A DNA stretch of 64,000 nucleotides, taken from Lateolabrax maculatus. Taxonomy: Eukaryota > Chordata > Actinopteri > Acropomatiformes > Lateolabracidae. The notes under the pieces are model-generated. The model ran no database searches. It saw only the letters and a list, made by a program, of their open reading frames with translations, and was not told the origin of the DNA. The stretch is taken from contig CM062218.1 in the NCBI GenBank assembly GCA_031216445.1, forward strand, positions 5,973,001 to 6,037,000, in the 5' to 3' direction. Positions 1 through 11,129 of the stretch are shown in pieces. Numbering within the stretch: the first letter of the stretch is position 1; each line of letters begins with the position of its first letter. A program made the position numbers and the translations under genes.

Positions 1-1257
1 CCTTTTTAAAACTGTGCCCCCCCCCTTGAAAAGTTTCTAAACCCGCCCCTGGTGTTACATAACTGTTCTGGAAGGATGTCGGGTTAGACAGAGCGGTCCT
101 GAAGAGCAGGGACGACAAACGTTTTTACCGTGGGAATCTATTATTGATGAGGAAGAAGCTTGTTTATAGCACAAGTCATTTGGATCAAGAAACCACCAGA
201 CACTTTGCAGTTATAACTGATGCGAACACATTACATAACAGAGCGGCGGAGTGGATGAAGGAGGAAATCCTTTAGTCTTGTGTCTGAAAAGCATCCGACA
301 TAGCGTACAATGTGATGCTATCTCAGCTGTGAGACATGCCCTGTCTTATCATCACACTGTGTGAAACGTGTCATCCTCAAACACACACATCGCATCTGAT
401 AGAGATTCTTATCCCAACGTCAAATCGCTTTTGTCCATCTGAAAAGGAATGAGAAACAAGACTCAAGCAGAAGGCAAAGAAGGGAAAATGCACATTTAAT
501 TCCAAAGATGGATGATTTCTGCAGACGTGAATGTGTTTACTGAAAGGTTTTACGGGCAGAGTTATCAGAGTTGCTGATTCAAATCCAATCAACATTTTAT
601 GCTTCATATCCTGTTGCTCCTGGATGACACCTCTGCCTGTTGATGTTTTCAGATTGCATATATTATACTGTATATCTATGTTTTCTGAGAGAAAAACTAA
701 TGAAACTATAATGGACTATGCAGTCCTCTTATGTAAGTTGTTAAACAATGCACGAGACATGATTATACACAGAGCAAAATGAATGGGGTCGCCAAAACAT
801 TACATACGTTTTTTCTTCTCTCTTCTGTGAGGAATTTATCGGTCGACTTGTTTTCTTTGCTACATTTTTAAAAGTGTGTTGTAATAAGAATAACCAGTGT
901 AAGTACCTTAAATGTCAACCAATTTCAAGCAAGTATTTTCCAAGTTAGTCTATTTACTACACATCTTTGGGATCGATAGACAACCCAAAAAAAGAAACTT
1001 TGGAGGATACCCTCTTGACTGCTTAAGCCTCATTTTAGCTTTGGCTGAACTTTAACATGGATTTTTACACAGAATGAGGATTTTGTCCCCCTTCACAAAC
1101 TTTGGAATTGCATTAAAAGGGATCTCTTCACAGCCAGGAGGGACGAACAATTATAGGGACCGATATCTCTTACAATGTACATAAAAGCATGATAGAAACT
1201 TGAATAAATGGGAACCTATCATTTAACTAGAATATCAATTAATTTACATTAATTTCT

Positions 1258-1518
1258 GGCTGTGGCCTTTGTGTGTGTTTGCATGTTCTCCCATTGACTT
1301 TAAGTTTCCTCCTACAACACAAATACATGCAGGCTCAGAGAATTGGCAACTCTAAACTGCCTGTAGGTGTGAATGTGAGTCTAAATTGTTGTCTGTCTAT
1401 ATGTATCAGCCCTGTGATGGACTGGTAACCTGTCCAGGAGGACCCTGTCTCTCACCCAGTCCAGCCCCCCGAGACCCCACACAGGCTAAGCGGGTATACG
1501 TAGATAAAGGATGGATAA
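1258..1518 (+). mobile_element. Degenerate L2-type LINE 3' end
   Basis: The sequence runs through landmarks of the common teleost L2-like 3' region: TTTGCATGTTCTCCC, a cytosine-rich link, AACTCTAAACTGCC, GTAGGTGTGAATGTGAGT, CAGCCCTGTGATGGACTGG, ACCTGTCCAGG, CCAGCCCCCCGAGACCCC, and a tail GGATGGATAA. It is truncated at the 5' side and mutated, so it is old and inactive. The family assignment is from memory. Confidence 0.7.
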
Positions 1519-2600
1519 TTACCTGTCAGTCAACTGTTGTATCTGGTGATAACATCTACTTTACATGGATGTTACTCACAGATGGTTGATGTGTGCAACT
1601 GTCAGCCAATTTTCTCTGGATAAGTAATGTTGACAAACCAGTACCCCGTGTGCAGACCATTCTCCCTGTTTGTTTTTCCCATTATTCCTACAGTTCATGC
1701 CACAGCACTGTCAGCGTCAGCTGCTTCAGATGAGGCAGCAGGCCATCGCTCCCGCTGTGCCACAGGTGAATATGAGGCTAATGCTTCGATTTACAGGGGA
1801 TCATCACTGCCTGGATTGGATATTGACTGACTAAATGAGTGATGGGCTCTCTGACTCAGTCGGCAGTCCCAGCGGTTCGGAGGATGAATCACTGTGGGGA
1901 CCCCAGCGGGTGATGCAAGCAGGAGCTGGAGAGCCAGCAGCAACAGAGTGAGGCATGCGATGCTGCTCTCTTGTGGCTTTTATGGAGAATAACAATTGAT
2001 GTGCAACTTTGTAAGACTGCAAGACTGTCCAAGTCCACTCATTATTCTAGAAACCTGTTGTAGTGAAATCTCATGGCTGGTTGTAACTGATCATTTATAA
2101 TCTGCTGTCAAAGTCTTGTTTGGCAACTAAGACTAAAAATCCTCACAGTTCTGTAAAGCTCATTGTAAAGAAAAAAACAAATAGTCAGGTAGGTAAAAGT
2201 TGAGGTCCAAAATGTGTTTTGATCTTTAGCAGTTGTGGTGACGTAGGTGTATTAATTGTTCAGATGCTGGTGTCAGTCAATTTTTAAAGATACCTAAAAA
2301 TACAATAAGTGAGAGAAGTAAGAAGTAAAAAATACAAATATATATTAAACAAATGATATGTGCTATGTGCACTACTTGGTCATTTCTTATTTACTTCCAG
2401 TAATTACCTGAAAATGTAATAGTTTTTGTATTCTTTTGAGCATTATTTATGAATAGATTTAGTATATTTGTTTAGCGTGTTAGCAGGTTTAATATTTATG
2501 AATATGCAAGGTAGCATTACACACAAAGTGGAGCTCAGACTTATGGGAATGTCAATAATTTTGAAGGGTTCTTGGTCATAAACTGAAGTAATGGACAAAC

Positions 2601-2755
2601 TCAATCTGATGGTGGCACTAGACAAAAAGTCTGGGGATCACCAAAGTTATAGTGGGGAACACAAATGTCAGTACGAAACTTCATAACCATCCGTCTAACA
2701 GTTGTTGAGATATTTCAGTCTGGACCAAAGTGGTGGACCAACCGACAGATGGACA
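2601..2755 (+). repeat. Dispersed repeat family C, copy 1
   Basis: Contains GTCTGGGGATCACCAAAGT and, later, GTTGTTGAGATATTTCAGTC followed by a CTGGACCAAAGTGG segment. The same order of motifs recurs, usually reverse-complemented, at 6172, 27580, 44358 and 53599. Class is unknown; it is a common teleost dispersed sequence. Confidence 0.65.
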
Positions 2756-3454
2756 TAAACATCCCTAGAGCATGCCTTCCTCATTATGTTAGTTTCAATT
2801 AATTATAAAATTGCTTGTATATCAGCACAAATTAGCATCACAGGCCCAAAGATCAGATGTGTACTGAATAATTTGGGTATGTAAAGGCCCTAAAGTATTT
2901 ACGGCCCCATATTTAGGATTTTCAAGGTTTCCTGGACTCCTGCTCATTCGTCAGTTCTCGGTCCTGCCTGTCTGGTGCTGGAGACAGAGCCAGAGAACCA
3001 GTGACTGTCTGCTGATGTTGGCCGCACTGTCCCTCACACGAGACCACTGTTGGTCGAGACAATAGTCCTTCATCAGAAAGTAATGACTAAGACGAAGGAG
3101 GAACCCAGCAGGGGATCCCACATTGTTCTCATCGAAGAGGAGAAGCAGGGGAGTGTCGAGCAGACGCTCTGCAGAACAATGGAGACAATGGAGGCAAAGA
3201 AAAAGGCTATTTTTCATCAGATCTATCAGAGACAGGAAGATGAGGTGACTCCCAAAATATTAATTGTGACAACATTTCCTGTAATCAGATTACTTTCAGT
3301 TACTTTAAGATTACTTTGCCTCTAAAGTTTAATATTATCTGATAATAAGACACAATTTATCCTTATTTATCGCCTATATGTAGAAAACCACCAAAAGTCT
3401 CAGGTAAAAAGAAAAAGATAAAAAAAAAACTTCCTCAGCACTTAAAGTTCCCCA

Positions 3455-3775
3455 AACTTCCACTGTTCATTTACTTCAACTGCTTTCAGTGTTTACACTT
3501 TTTCAACACTTTAACTGATATTTTTTTTAGTTTACACAATTGAACTGGCACTAATTTATTTCAGGAGTTCCACTTCAACTGAAATCTGCAGCTCCATATA
3601 TCACCTGCACTTCGCCTGACATTTCAACTCCTTTCAAAACACTTGAACTGAAACTTCACCGTCTTTCAGCACTTTCATTGTAACTGCTATTTTAACTTCT
3701 ATTAGTATGTACTTCGACTGCCACTACAACTACATCTTCAACTGCTTCAAGTGTTTAATTTATTAAAAGTGTTTT
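3455..3775. repeat. Cryptically repetitive zone built on CTTCAACTG
   Basis: Variants of CTTCAACTG and CTTTCAG recur every 20-40 bases over 320 bases (for example ACTTCAACTGCTTTCAG, CTTCAACTGAAATCTGCAG, CTTGAACTGAAACTTCA, CTTCAACTGCTTCAAGTG). This looks like a decayed minisatellite with no fixed period. Confidence 0.5.
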
Positions 3776-6171
3776 GGCAGCAAATTTATTTTCTAGCTAC
3801 TTCTAAGTTATAACCTTGAATTAAAAAAAACCTTTATCACCATCATATACTACCACCATCTGCTGTATTTTTCTGAGTAATCAATCAAAAGGATCATGAT
3901 CAGGCCGAAAACTGAATGGTCTCTTTAAAATCACATCAACGAACCTAAATTTGGAATGACTGGAAAACTACAAAGAAATAAAGTACATTTTTGGCATTCT
4001 TTTGGTTGTAAACATACTCTGGCCTCACTCAGATTTCATTGTGTTGACACTGTAGGAGAATATGTTCCATGTTTAGGATATTACAGTCCAGGAGGTCGGG
4101 ATGGAGGAAACCCAGACAGAGATCACAGCTTCGTCCAGACGGCAGGCGCTCTGATGGAGACTGGCCTCATGAACTGTTTGTTGTCTGTGCTTTATATACT
4201 GTAGTTTATGAGCAACTGGAGTCAAGTCAGCCAGCACAAAGGCAAGGTCAATAACGTGAAGTGATCTGCCGGGTCAAAAGACTTGGCCTGGTTCCAGCCA
4301 TTGTCGAAGGGGTGTTTTTTTCAAAGCAAGCATGCAATCCCCTTGTCTGCACTCACGCTCAACTCTTGAGTATTTCCTGTGGAGGAATCAATAAGACAAT
4401 AGCAGCGAGTGGCTCAGTGGTCAATATGAACGGACAGCTAGCTGAGGAGTCAAGGCTCTTCACTTTGTGATTGAATGTTTGGATATGCAAAGAAGCCAAC
4501 AAACAAGAGGCAGACAATGTAATTTTCCAGAGCACCAAGGAAGTTTTTCAGGAAGTTTCGTCTCTTTGTGTAACTGTCCTGCAGTTGGAAACACAATGAC
4601 ATAATAATTTAGACAACTGAGATTATGAGATACAGCATCAAAGACCTCTTGTGATACCAAAAACATCTTTTTCTGGACAAATCGTATATAATATAGTATT
4701 ATTCTACTTCAACAGAGGTACACAGATATTACAGATATTATTAACATTTTGAAAGGTTTCATTGCTATGTAACAGGGTTGTAGAGGAACGTTACAGTTAG
4801 ATAAATTGCATAGATACAGGATTCACATGTTGCAGTGATTCAATGTGATTTAAGGTCAGTTAAGAGCATAAACATCTGCTGTACAGCACACTGTATTTTT
4901 CCCAATTTACCAAACACAGATAAATACCAAGGCTACATTCCCTGGACTCTTATGAAACACTTCCTGGCCTGTTAGGAGCCGCTGACCCCTTATCAGCTCT
5001 GCTCAGCCTTTGTCTCTTATTGGCTATAAAATGACCATCCACATAGCTGCTGATGAGTGGAAACCAGGAGCACAGTCACAGGCTGTTCTCTGCCATTAAA
5101 GAATAAAATAACAAAAAACAAGGTGATAACAACTCAAGACCTTTGTCCTTTTGAAATCCACAAGCATGCTGATTAAATTCCATCACAGTTATTCATAGCC
5201 CCCCTCCTCCTATCAGCATTATAAACACATTTGACGGCATAGACAACTGGCTGTGATGAGGTCTGGATATGTTATCCAAAACAGCCTTGAAAAAGTAGCC
5301 GGCGGTTAAATAGGGAGGAAAAGCACATCACACGGCTTGAATAGCAACGAAATGTCAAATCAGATATGAGAATAAGCAATTGTGTCTGGGTCTGAATTGT
5401 TTTGTGCAATCGTGGAGTCTTGAGTACAATCAAAATGTTTTAGGAGGTCCTGCCCCTGTCATTACACCGATGAGGCATCACGTACTGGAAGCTTTTTTTG
5501 GGTATCATACCACCAAATGAAAACAGCCAACTTCCTCACGCCTGGGGAAGACAAAACACAATTTTCTGCTCCTCTAAAAGTGGTTTCTGCAGGAGAGCAC
5601 GTACGGAAAAATGAAGTGCCTGAGCGGCTCGCAGCTGAGCCAGGAGGGCCGCAGCTTCACGGCCTCCTCTGGTGATCTGCCCCGGTGCCACCAGGAGACG
5701 AGCCACGAATGGCGATGACGCTTCTGACCCCGAGGACAATAGAAACAGAGACACGCTGAATAATGATGCATTCACAAACTGGGCTTTGTGGTGCCAGCTT
5801 GATGCTGCCTCTGACTGCATTCACAGAGGGCGAACACAACAGTAACTAATACTAATGAGTTTGATTCTTTGCACTTGCTGTCAGGCAGCCAATTTGGATT
5901 CATGACGGTTGAATTATTTGCATGAACGATGCCAGACGGGCAGTTTCTGAGGGGGAAATCACTTTTGTTCAAAAGTAAAACACTTAAATGTTCTCTTAAA
6001 GTTGTTCTTTGCTTTTAATAATTTATTACAGCAAAATTGTCAGAGCAGATTTACTGTCATTTTGAGAATACAAAAATAAACACAATGTCAGAGTTTATGT
6101 CAGTCACCTTCAGAGTTCACACGTTCAGATAATGTGAAGTCAAAGCGTCGTGGCTCAGTGGATGCCAACGT

Positions 6172-6535
6172 CAGTCTGTTGGTCGTCCACAGTTTTTGGT
6201 CCAGACTGAATTATCTCAAGAACTAACAGATAAATCATTGTGAAGTTTTGTACAGACATTCATGGAGAGGATGAACTGCAATAACTTTGATGATCCCCTG
6301 ACTTTGTCTTTTAATGATTTTTAGTTTTTAATGACTTTTAATACCTCAACAATTATTGGATGGATTTCCATGCTATTTGGTTCCTTTCTCCTCAGGAAGT
6401 AAAGACTTCGGTGATCTCGTAACAGTTCCTGTAGCAGCATCATCATGTTAAAATTTAAATTTGTCCAATACTTTGGTTTGGTAAACATTGATAAACATTA
6501 TACCTGCTAAACATCAGCATTTTAGTATTTTGTTG
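6172..6535 (-). repeat. Dispersed repeat family C, copy 2
   Basis: Reverse-complement relative of the copy at 2601. It opens with the CTGTTGGTCGTCC and TTTTGGTCCAGACTGAA blocks, then a fish-typical block on a minimum-temperature style pattern of TACAGACATTCATGG and GATGATCCCCTGACTTT. It is the longest copy here. Confidence 0.6.
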
Positions 6536-6597
6536 AACCTTAGTTATACACTGTGGGGTAGTGATAAAGCATTTACCTTTCAAAGAATTACAAAATA

Positions 6598-6693
6598 GCA
6601 TAAAATGGAATTACTCAAGTAAAGTACAAGTACCTCAAAACTGTACTTAAGTACACTACTTGAGAAAATGTAATTAGTTATCTTCCAGCACTG
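6598..6693 (-). repeat. Dispersed repeat family B, partial copy 1
   Basis: Minus-strand copy of the block that reads GAGGTACTTGTACTTTACTTG on the other strand. Its closest relative is at 48089-48211 (plus strand), where the same block occurs almost unchanged. Confidence 0.65.
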
Positions 6694-7360
6694 TTGATTT
6701 ATCACTTTGAGATGGTTTTGAAGCACTCAGGAGCTGTTATCAGCTCTATGAGCTGACAAATAACTCCCAAATCAACACTTTTCAACTTTAAATAAATCAT
6801 CTCTAATAAACGATGGAAAATCTGCTGCATTTCTCACTTTAAGGCAGATTGAGGTCGCCGTCATGACTGCGGATTGAATCCACAGTAGACAGCAGATTTC
6901 CCAGCCTTTAAAGAGCTGATATACTGCAGCTCCTTCCAGGTTATTATCTGAAAGAACTCAAATTACTCTGCTGAATGTCGACCTTGACTTTTTACACTGA
7001 CAACTTTGCTTAACTGGGAGAACATTTTCTGTCCTCAGCTAATGAAGTATTTCTGTGCTCTTTCACCTCTAAGTAATGATTAGAAAGAGGAGGGAGACAA
7101 GCAAACACAAACCTGGAAGAGGGAAACTAAAGAGGCAGCCACAAAGTGGAGGGAGAGTGACGGTAAACCACAAGAGCACAGAGGAGGAAAACAGGAGATG
7201 GATGAAGAGGAGACTGAGGGAGGAAGAGCAAGTCTGTAGATGCTATCACCGGGGATCCTGTGAAAGGCCGATGCTGCTGCTGCATTTTCAGGATAATACA
7301 GATCTATGAAGGCAGTAAAGAATGGAAACAGCACTCCCGAGCATTTATACTGCAAAAGAT

Positions 7361-7366
7361 TTTATT
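7361..7366 (-). terminator. Candidate poly(A) signal AATAAA of tmem170b
   Basis: Read on the minus strand the sequence is GAAATAAAATC. A U/GU-rich stretch follows about 20-40 nt downstream (lower coordinates, around 7320-7345), as expected for a cleavage site near 7345. The choice of this signal over the one at 7945 is inference. Confidence 0.5.
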
Positions 7367-7382
7367 TCAACTGAGTGTTGAG

Positions 7383-7990
7383 TATGTACAGGAGCACAAT
7401 TTGTACATAAATAGGCAATAGTTATAAATATCAGCAGTTTGGCTGGTACAAAATTAAAAAAGAACATATTGTACATTATCTACAAGTGCCACTTTGGGTT
7501 TTGTACAACATTATCTCTTGTTGGATTGTCCGTATAGTCCACACACACATTTATCTGAGCTGCACTGCACATGCAATCACAGCGGGTACACAGTATGTGT
7601 CCGGGGGGGATATGTGGCATTTGGACGACAGTAGGCTGAGGGGGCAGCTTTAGTTATAAGCCTATGAAAGAGACAGGATTATTGAGCTGGGCGTCTCGCT
7701 GCAGTGTGATGGCATTTTTAAAAGTCTAGAGGGGATTATTAGTTCCTGGGTGTCTCCTTAGATATTGCACTACACACACACGGTCACACAGCCACTTAGA
7801 CGGCAGGTGAATCACAGAACCTGGAGCGGAAAAAAACAATATTCGTCATGACCGATCACGGCACTGGGTGTGAATCCTCCGACTGTGTGAATATCAAAAT
7901 ACTATCCAGTGGTGAGTTTGTTCATTTCAGCTGTTGGTTACACTTTTATTCCTCTTCTGGTGAAGACTTTGTACACTATGGCTATATACA
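7383..7990 (-). promoter_or_regulatory. Cluster of three Pumilio response elements in 3'UTR
   Basis: Perfect TGTANATA motifs on the transcribed (minus) strand lie at 7990-7983 (TGTATATA), 7484-7477 (TGTAGATA) and 7390-7383 (TGTACATA). PUF-family proteins bind this octamer and repress or destabilise mRNAs. Two lie within about 120 nt of the inferred poly(A) signal. Confidence 0.45.
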
Positions 7991-8332
7991 GCTCAGGATG
8001 TACAGTAAGTGCACGGATCTAACAACTTCGGTCCAGCTCCTGCAGTTTCATCGGCAGAAAAGTCATTTCTAACACATCAAATAAAAAAAGGTTTCCAACA
8101 CATTATGTAAGACATTGCTCAGTGAACTGCTGTGATGGCTCCTTGGAAAACAGCGTCACTTACAATTAGGTCCTTACCCTCTGTCACGCTTTAGGGGTCC
8201 GCTAAAGAATGTGAACAACCCCCTCTAATGAAAGAAAATAAAATAATATCCTGTTATACTACTCACATGCACAACCGCACAGATCGACACCGAATACAGC
8301 AACAACAACACTCACATGACAGTCCTATGAAC

Positions 8333-8357
8333 CATACATACATACATACATACATAC
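8333..8357. repeat. (CATA)6 microsatellite
   Basis: Six perfect CATA units within the inferred tmem170b 3'UTR (read as TATG in the transcript). Confidence 0.9.
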
Positions 8358-9742
8358 AAACATGCTGAAACTGCCCCACAAACAGCTTCACAGAGATTTC
8401 ATTGCTATGACAGCAGGTGAGTCATCAGCAGCAACTCACATTTGGTCCCTGAAATTGAGCTAAAACATTCAAAACGGGTAGTATGGACGATGTGCAGGTA
8501 AGCATTCAGTGGATAAAAAGGGGCTTTCAGATGACTATAATTTTACACTTTAATTTTAGGAGAAATTGGAATAAAAAACATTTTTTTTCTGTCAAATGTC
8601 TGTATCAAAACACTCTACAACCATCTTTCAGGCATTCAAGCTCCTGCTGCCACTTCGTTTCTGTGCAATCTCGCCCTCTTGTGTGCTAAGCTGGTACTGA
8701 AGGTGAGTTGTGTCAATTACATAACTCTATAACTACACGGCGTTTACCTTTAGAGCTACAAAACCACACAGCACACACACTTAACGACACAAACATCAAT
8801 TTCTTTTGTCAACTTCAAATGAACTGTGGTTTTAAGAAGTCGTACCACAAGTCTGGAGGGCCGTTTGAAACCCGAGTCGATGTGCAAATGTTTCTAAAAC
8901 GGAATAATACTAATAAATAGCGGCTGTGATATCAATTAAATGAGACAATAAAGCTAGAATGTGAGCGATACTTTGGCATTACAACCTAACTCCTCTCACC
9001 CTGCACAAGAGAATCTGGACAAATGAGCATTAAACTTAAATAAAATCAGTGTATCTTCCTATTGTTCTATACTACCAGTAAAGAACTCAAACGAATGCAT
9101 GATAAACCAGTTTGAGTAAATACAGTAGCTTCAAACACATTCTTGATAGATCTGGTCTTTCACAGTTCACTTCATCAAAAGAAGATGATCAGTGTCTATT
9201 GTCACTGATTTCTGTGTATAATAACTGAATATCTGGATTGGGTCACACCAGACTAGTTTCCTCGCACACTGTGCTAAAACAAGGCAGATTAATTCAGTGC
9301 AATGTGCAAAGTTAAACTTAAGGAACATGGGTTAATAAACAATACAAAGAAAAGAGGGAGCCATAGAAAATGGCCATCCGAGCAGCAGAATCTGTCCGAC
9401 CTTCTCCATGGAGGGATGGCTTTCCACGGGGGAATTTAGGCTGAGCAGTGCAGACGATGTTAGTAATACTACGGGGGCCAAGGAAGGCTGGATTCCTACG
9501 TTATTATCGAAAATCTGCACTAGGACTCACAGACGATGAAAATATGTCAGAGCCGACTGTCGACCAGCTAAACAAGCCTTTTTATCACCAATACATCTCT
9601 CTTAAAGCCTGAATAAGAGGACCCAGATCTTGATCCTACGCCAACCAGACCTGAATCAAAGCTGCTCAGTGCAAACTGAATCACTTTGCACTCTCTGAGG
9701 GATCGTCCAGGCCTTTTCTCTGTCTGCTTTCAAGAGATTGCT

Positions 9743-10126
9743 CAACGTTTGGGTAAATATGCTTAGTTGCTTTCTTACCGAGAATTAAATGAGAAGATTG
9801 ATACCACTCTCATATCTGTACACACAAAAATATCTGCCAACCAGCACCTCTAAAGCTCAGTTATTAACATGATATATCTCGTTTGTTTAACAAAAGTTGT
9901 AAAAACGACAATTCACTGTTTTACGAGCGGGTTTGGAACAACTGTTATCTTTTCACAGAGCCAGGTTAGTGGTTTCCCCGTTTCCAGTGTTTATGCTAAG
10001 CTAAGATAACTGTCTCCTGGCTGTAGCTTCACATGTACCGGGCAGACATGAGAGTGGTATTGATCTTCTCACCTAACTCCCGGCAAAAAAAACAAAAAAC
10101 GAATAAACATATTTTGTAAGGAGTTG
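9743..10126. mobile_element. MITE with long terminal inverted repeats, family D copy 1
   Basis: The left arm has GAGAAGATTGATACCACTCTCAT; the right arm has ATGAGAGTGGTATTGATCTTCTC, its reverse complement apart from one base. The outer ends also pair, giving inverted arms of roughly 85 bases around a non-coding centre. It lies inside the inferred tmem170b 3'UTR, so transcripts may fold here. Other partial copies are at 25759 and 40526. Confidence 0.7.
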
Positions 10127-10829
10127 AAATATAACAATTATAACTCCAATCGGAGTTCTCGTTGGCACTCAATGAATCAATATTTCAACATGACAAACCA
10201 AACGCAGCGCTGATGCTGGTTTTCTCCTCCACCTCTACTGATTTCACACATCTTAGGCAAAGAGCATCTCAAACATTTACAAAGTGCAAAAATTCAAAGC
10301 TGCATTTTGCTCGTGAGTTGAATTGTGCAGCTTTTAAACCATTTAAGGAAAACGAATGATCTTGATAATCTGTACTTGAACATCGTGATGACTGAGTGGT
10401 GAGGCTGATGTTTAATGCTGAAGAAAATTGTGTTTTTGCTGATGAACACTGTTGGGTTGTCACTCCCTCAACACCCCTCGTTGCTCCACTCTTGTTCTCA
10501 CGCTGATCGCCAAAAAAAGATCATCAGATCATCATTACAGGTCGTCTCTCTGCTGTTTTTTTTTTTTCTAAAAAAGAGGGTTTTTTCCCAACAAGTGCAA
10601 CAGAAAGCCTTCAAGAGTCAGTGGCCACAAAGGCATCTGGATGTCCCAGAGAAAGGCTGTTGGCACAAAGAAGTGATGTAACTCTGGAAACACCCGAAAC
10701 ATGGCTTTCAAGTCCAGAGGCTGAGGACGGCGCCGTCTCCGCCTGGTGCTGCTCTCTGACATGAAGACAACCGGCCTGCGTTGAGTTCCCTCTACGTTGC
10801 AGTGTGGTTGTGGCAGTAACAGAGCAGAG

Positions 10830-10844
10830 ACACTGGGGGGCGCT
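10830..10844 (+). promoter_or_regulatory. CTCF-like site
   Basis: ACACTGGGGGGCGCT agrees with the CTCF core consensus at 13 of 15 positions, including the invariant GGCGCT. It lies just downstream of the tmem170b stop codon. Confidence 0.3.
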
Positions 10845-10998
10845 CTCTCCTGCATCCAGCCTCAAAAGGTCCAGAGCATTTCTGCCTCCTCTCCTTCCAC
10901 AAACCCAGCCACGGCCGAGCACCTAGAAGTCTCTGGCTCGGTTCATCCACGCTCGTCCCAGCGTCCGTCCTTCAGCTCGTTTTCGAGGGGGGTTTGCC

Positions 10999-11129
10999 TC
11001 ACAGAGTGGCCAGGACGCGTGAGAAGGAGATGACGACAGAGAGGGTGGTCTGGCCCACGCCGAACACCAGAGCCTCCAGCGGTGCCATGTCCTTCCCTGC
11101 CACGCGGTACACCCCCGCCACCGCCGCGC
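10999..11129 (-). CDS. tmem170b: tmem170b coding exon 3 with stop codon
   Basis: Encodes the end of Ser88 to Leu130 and the TGA stop. The peptide runs AAVAGVYRVAGKDMAPLEAL and then through TM3 to SFSRVLATL, the family's near-invariant C-terminus. The acceptor is CCCCTTAG at 11137-11130. The exon is markedly GC-rich compared with flanking DNA, as is common for coding exons in fish. Confidence 0.97.

Larger units (their letters stand above)
1..7344. other. Intergenic DNA beyond the tmem170b 3' end
   Basis: No exon of a recognisable gene was found on either strand. In tetrapods ADTRP lies next to TMEM170B on this side, but I saw none of its coding sequence. The stretch contains an L2-like LINE fragment, three dispersed repeats and a cryptically repetitive zone (3455-3775), listed separately. 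The sequence between these is AT-rich, low in CpG, and without clear signals. Confidence 0.8.
7345..10998 (-). other. tmem170b: Probable tmem170b 3' untranslated region
   Basis: No coding exon or splice signal is apparent between the stop codon and the poly(A) signal at 7361-7366, so this 3.6 kb is best read as one long 3'UTR; TMEM170B 3'UTRs are long in other vertebrates. It contains a MITE (9743-10126), a CATA microsatellite (8333-8357) and three TGTANATA Pumilio-type elements near the distal end. The exact cleavage site is inferred, and shorter forms are possible: another AATAAA on the minus strand lies at 7945-7950. Confidence 0.6.

Noticed and set aside
1..7344. Search for adtrp exons, expected by tetrapod synteny
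   Set aside because: None of the characteristic adtrp peptides were found in either strand, so the gene is absent or lies beyond the left edge.
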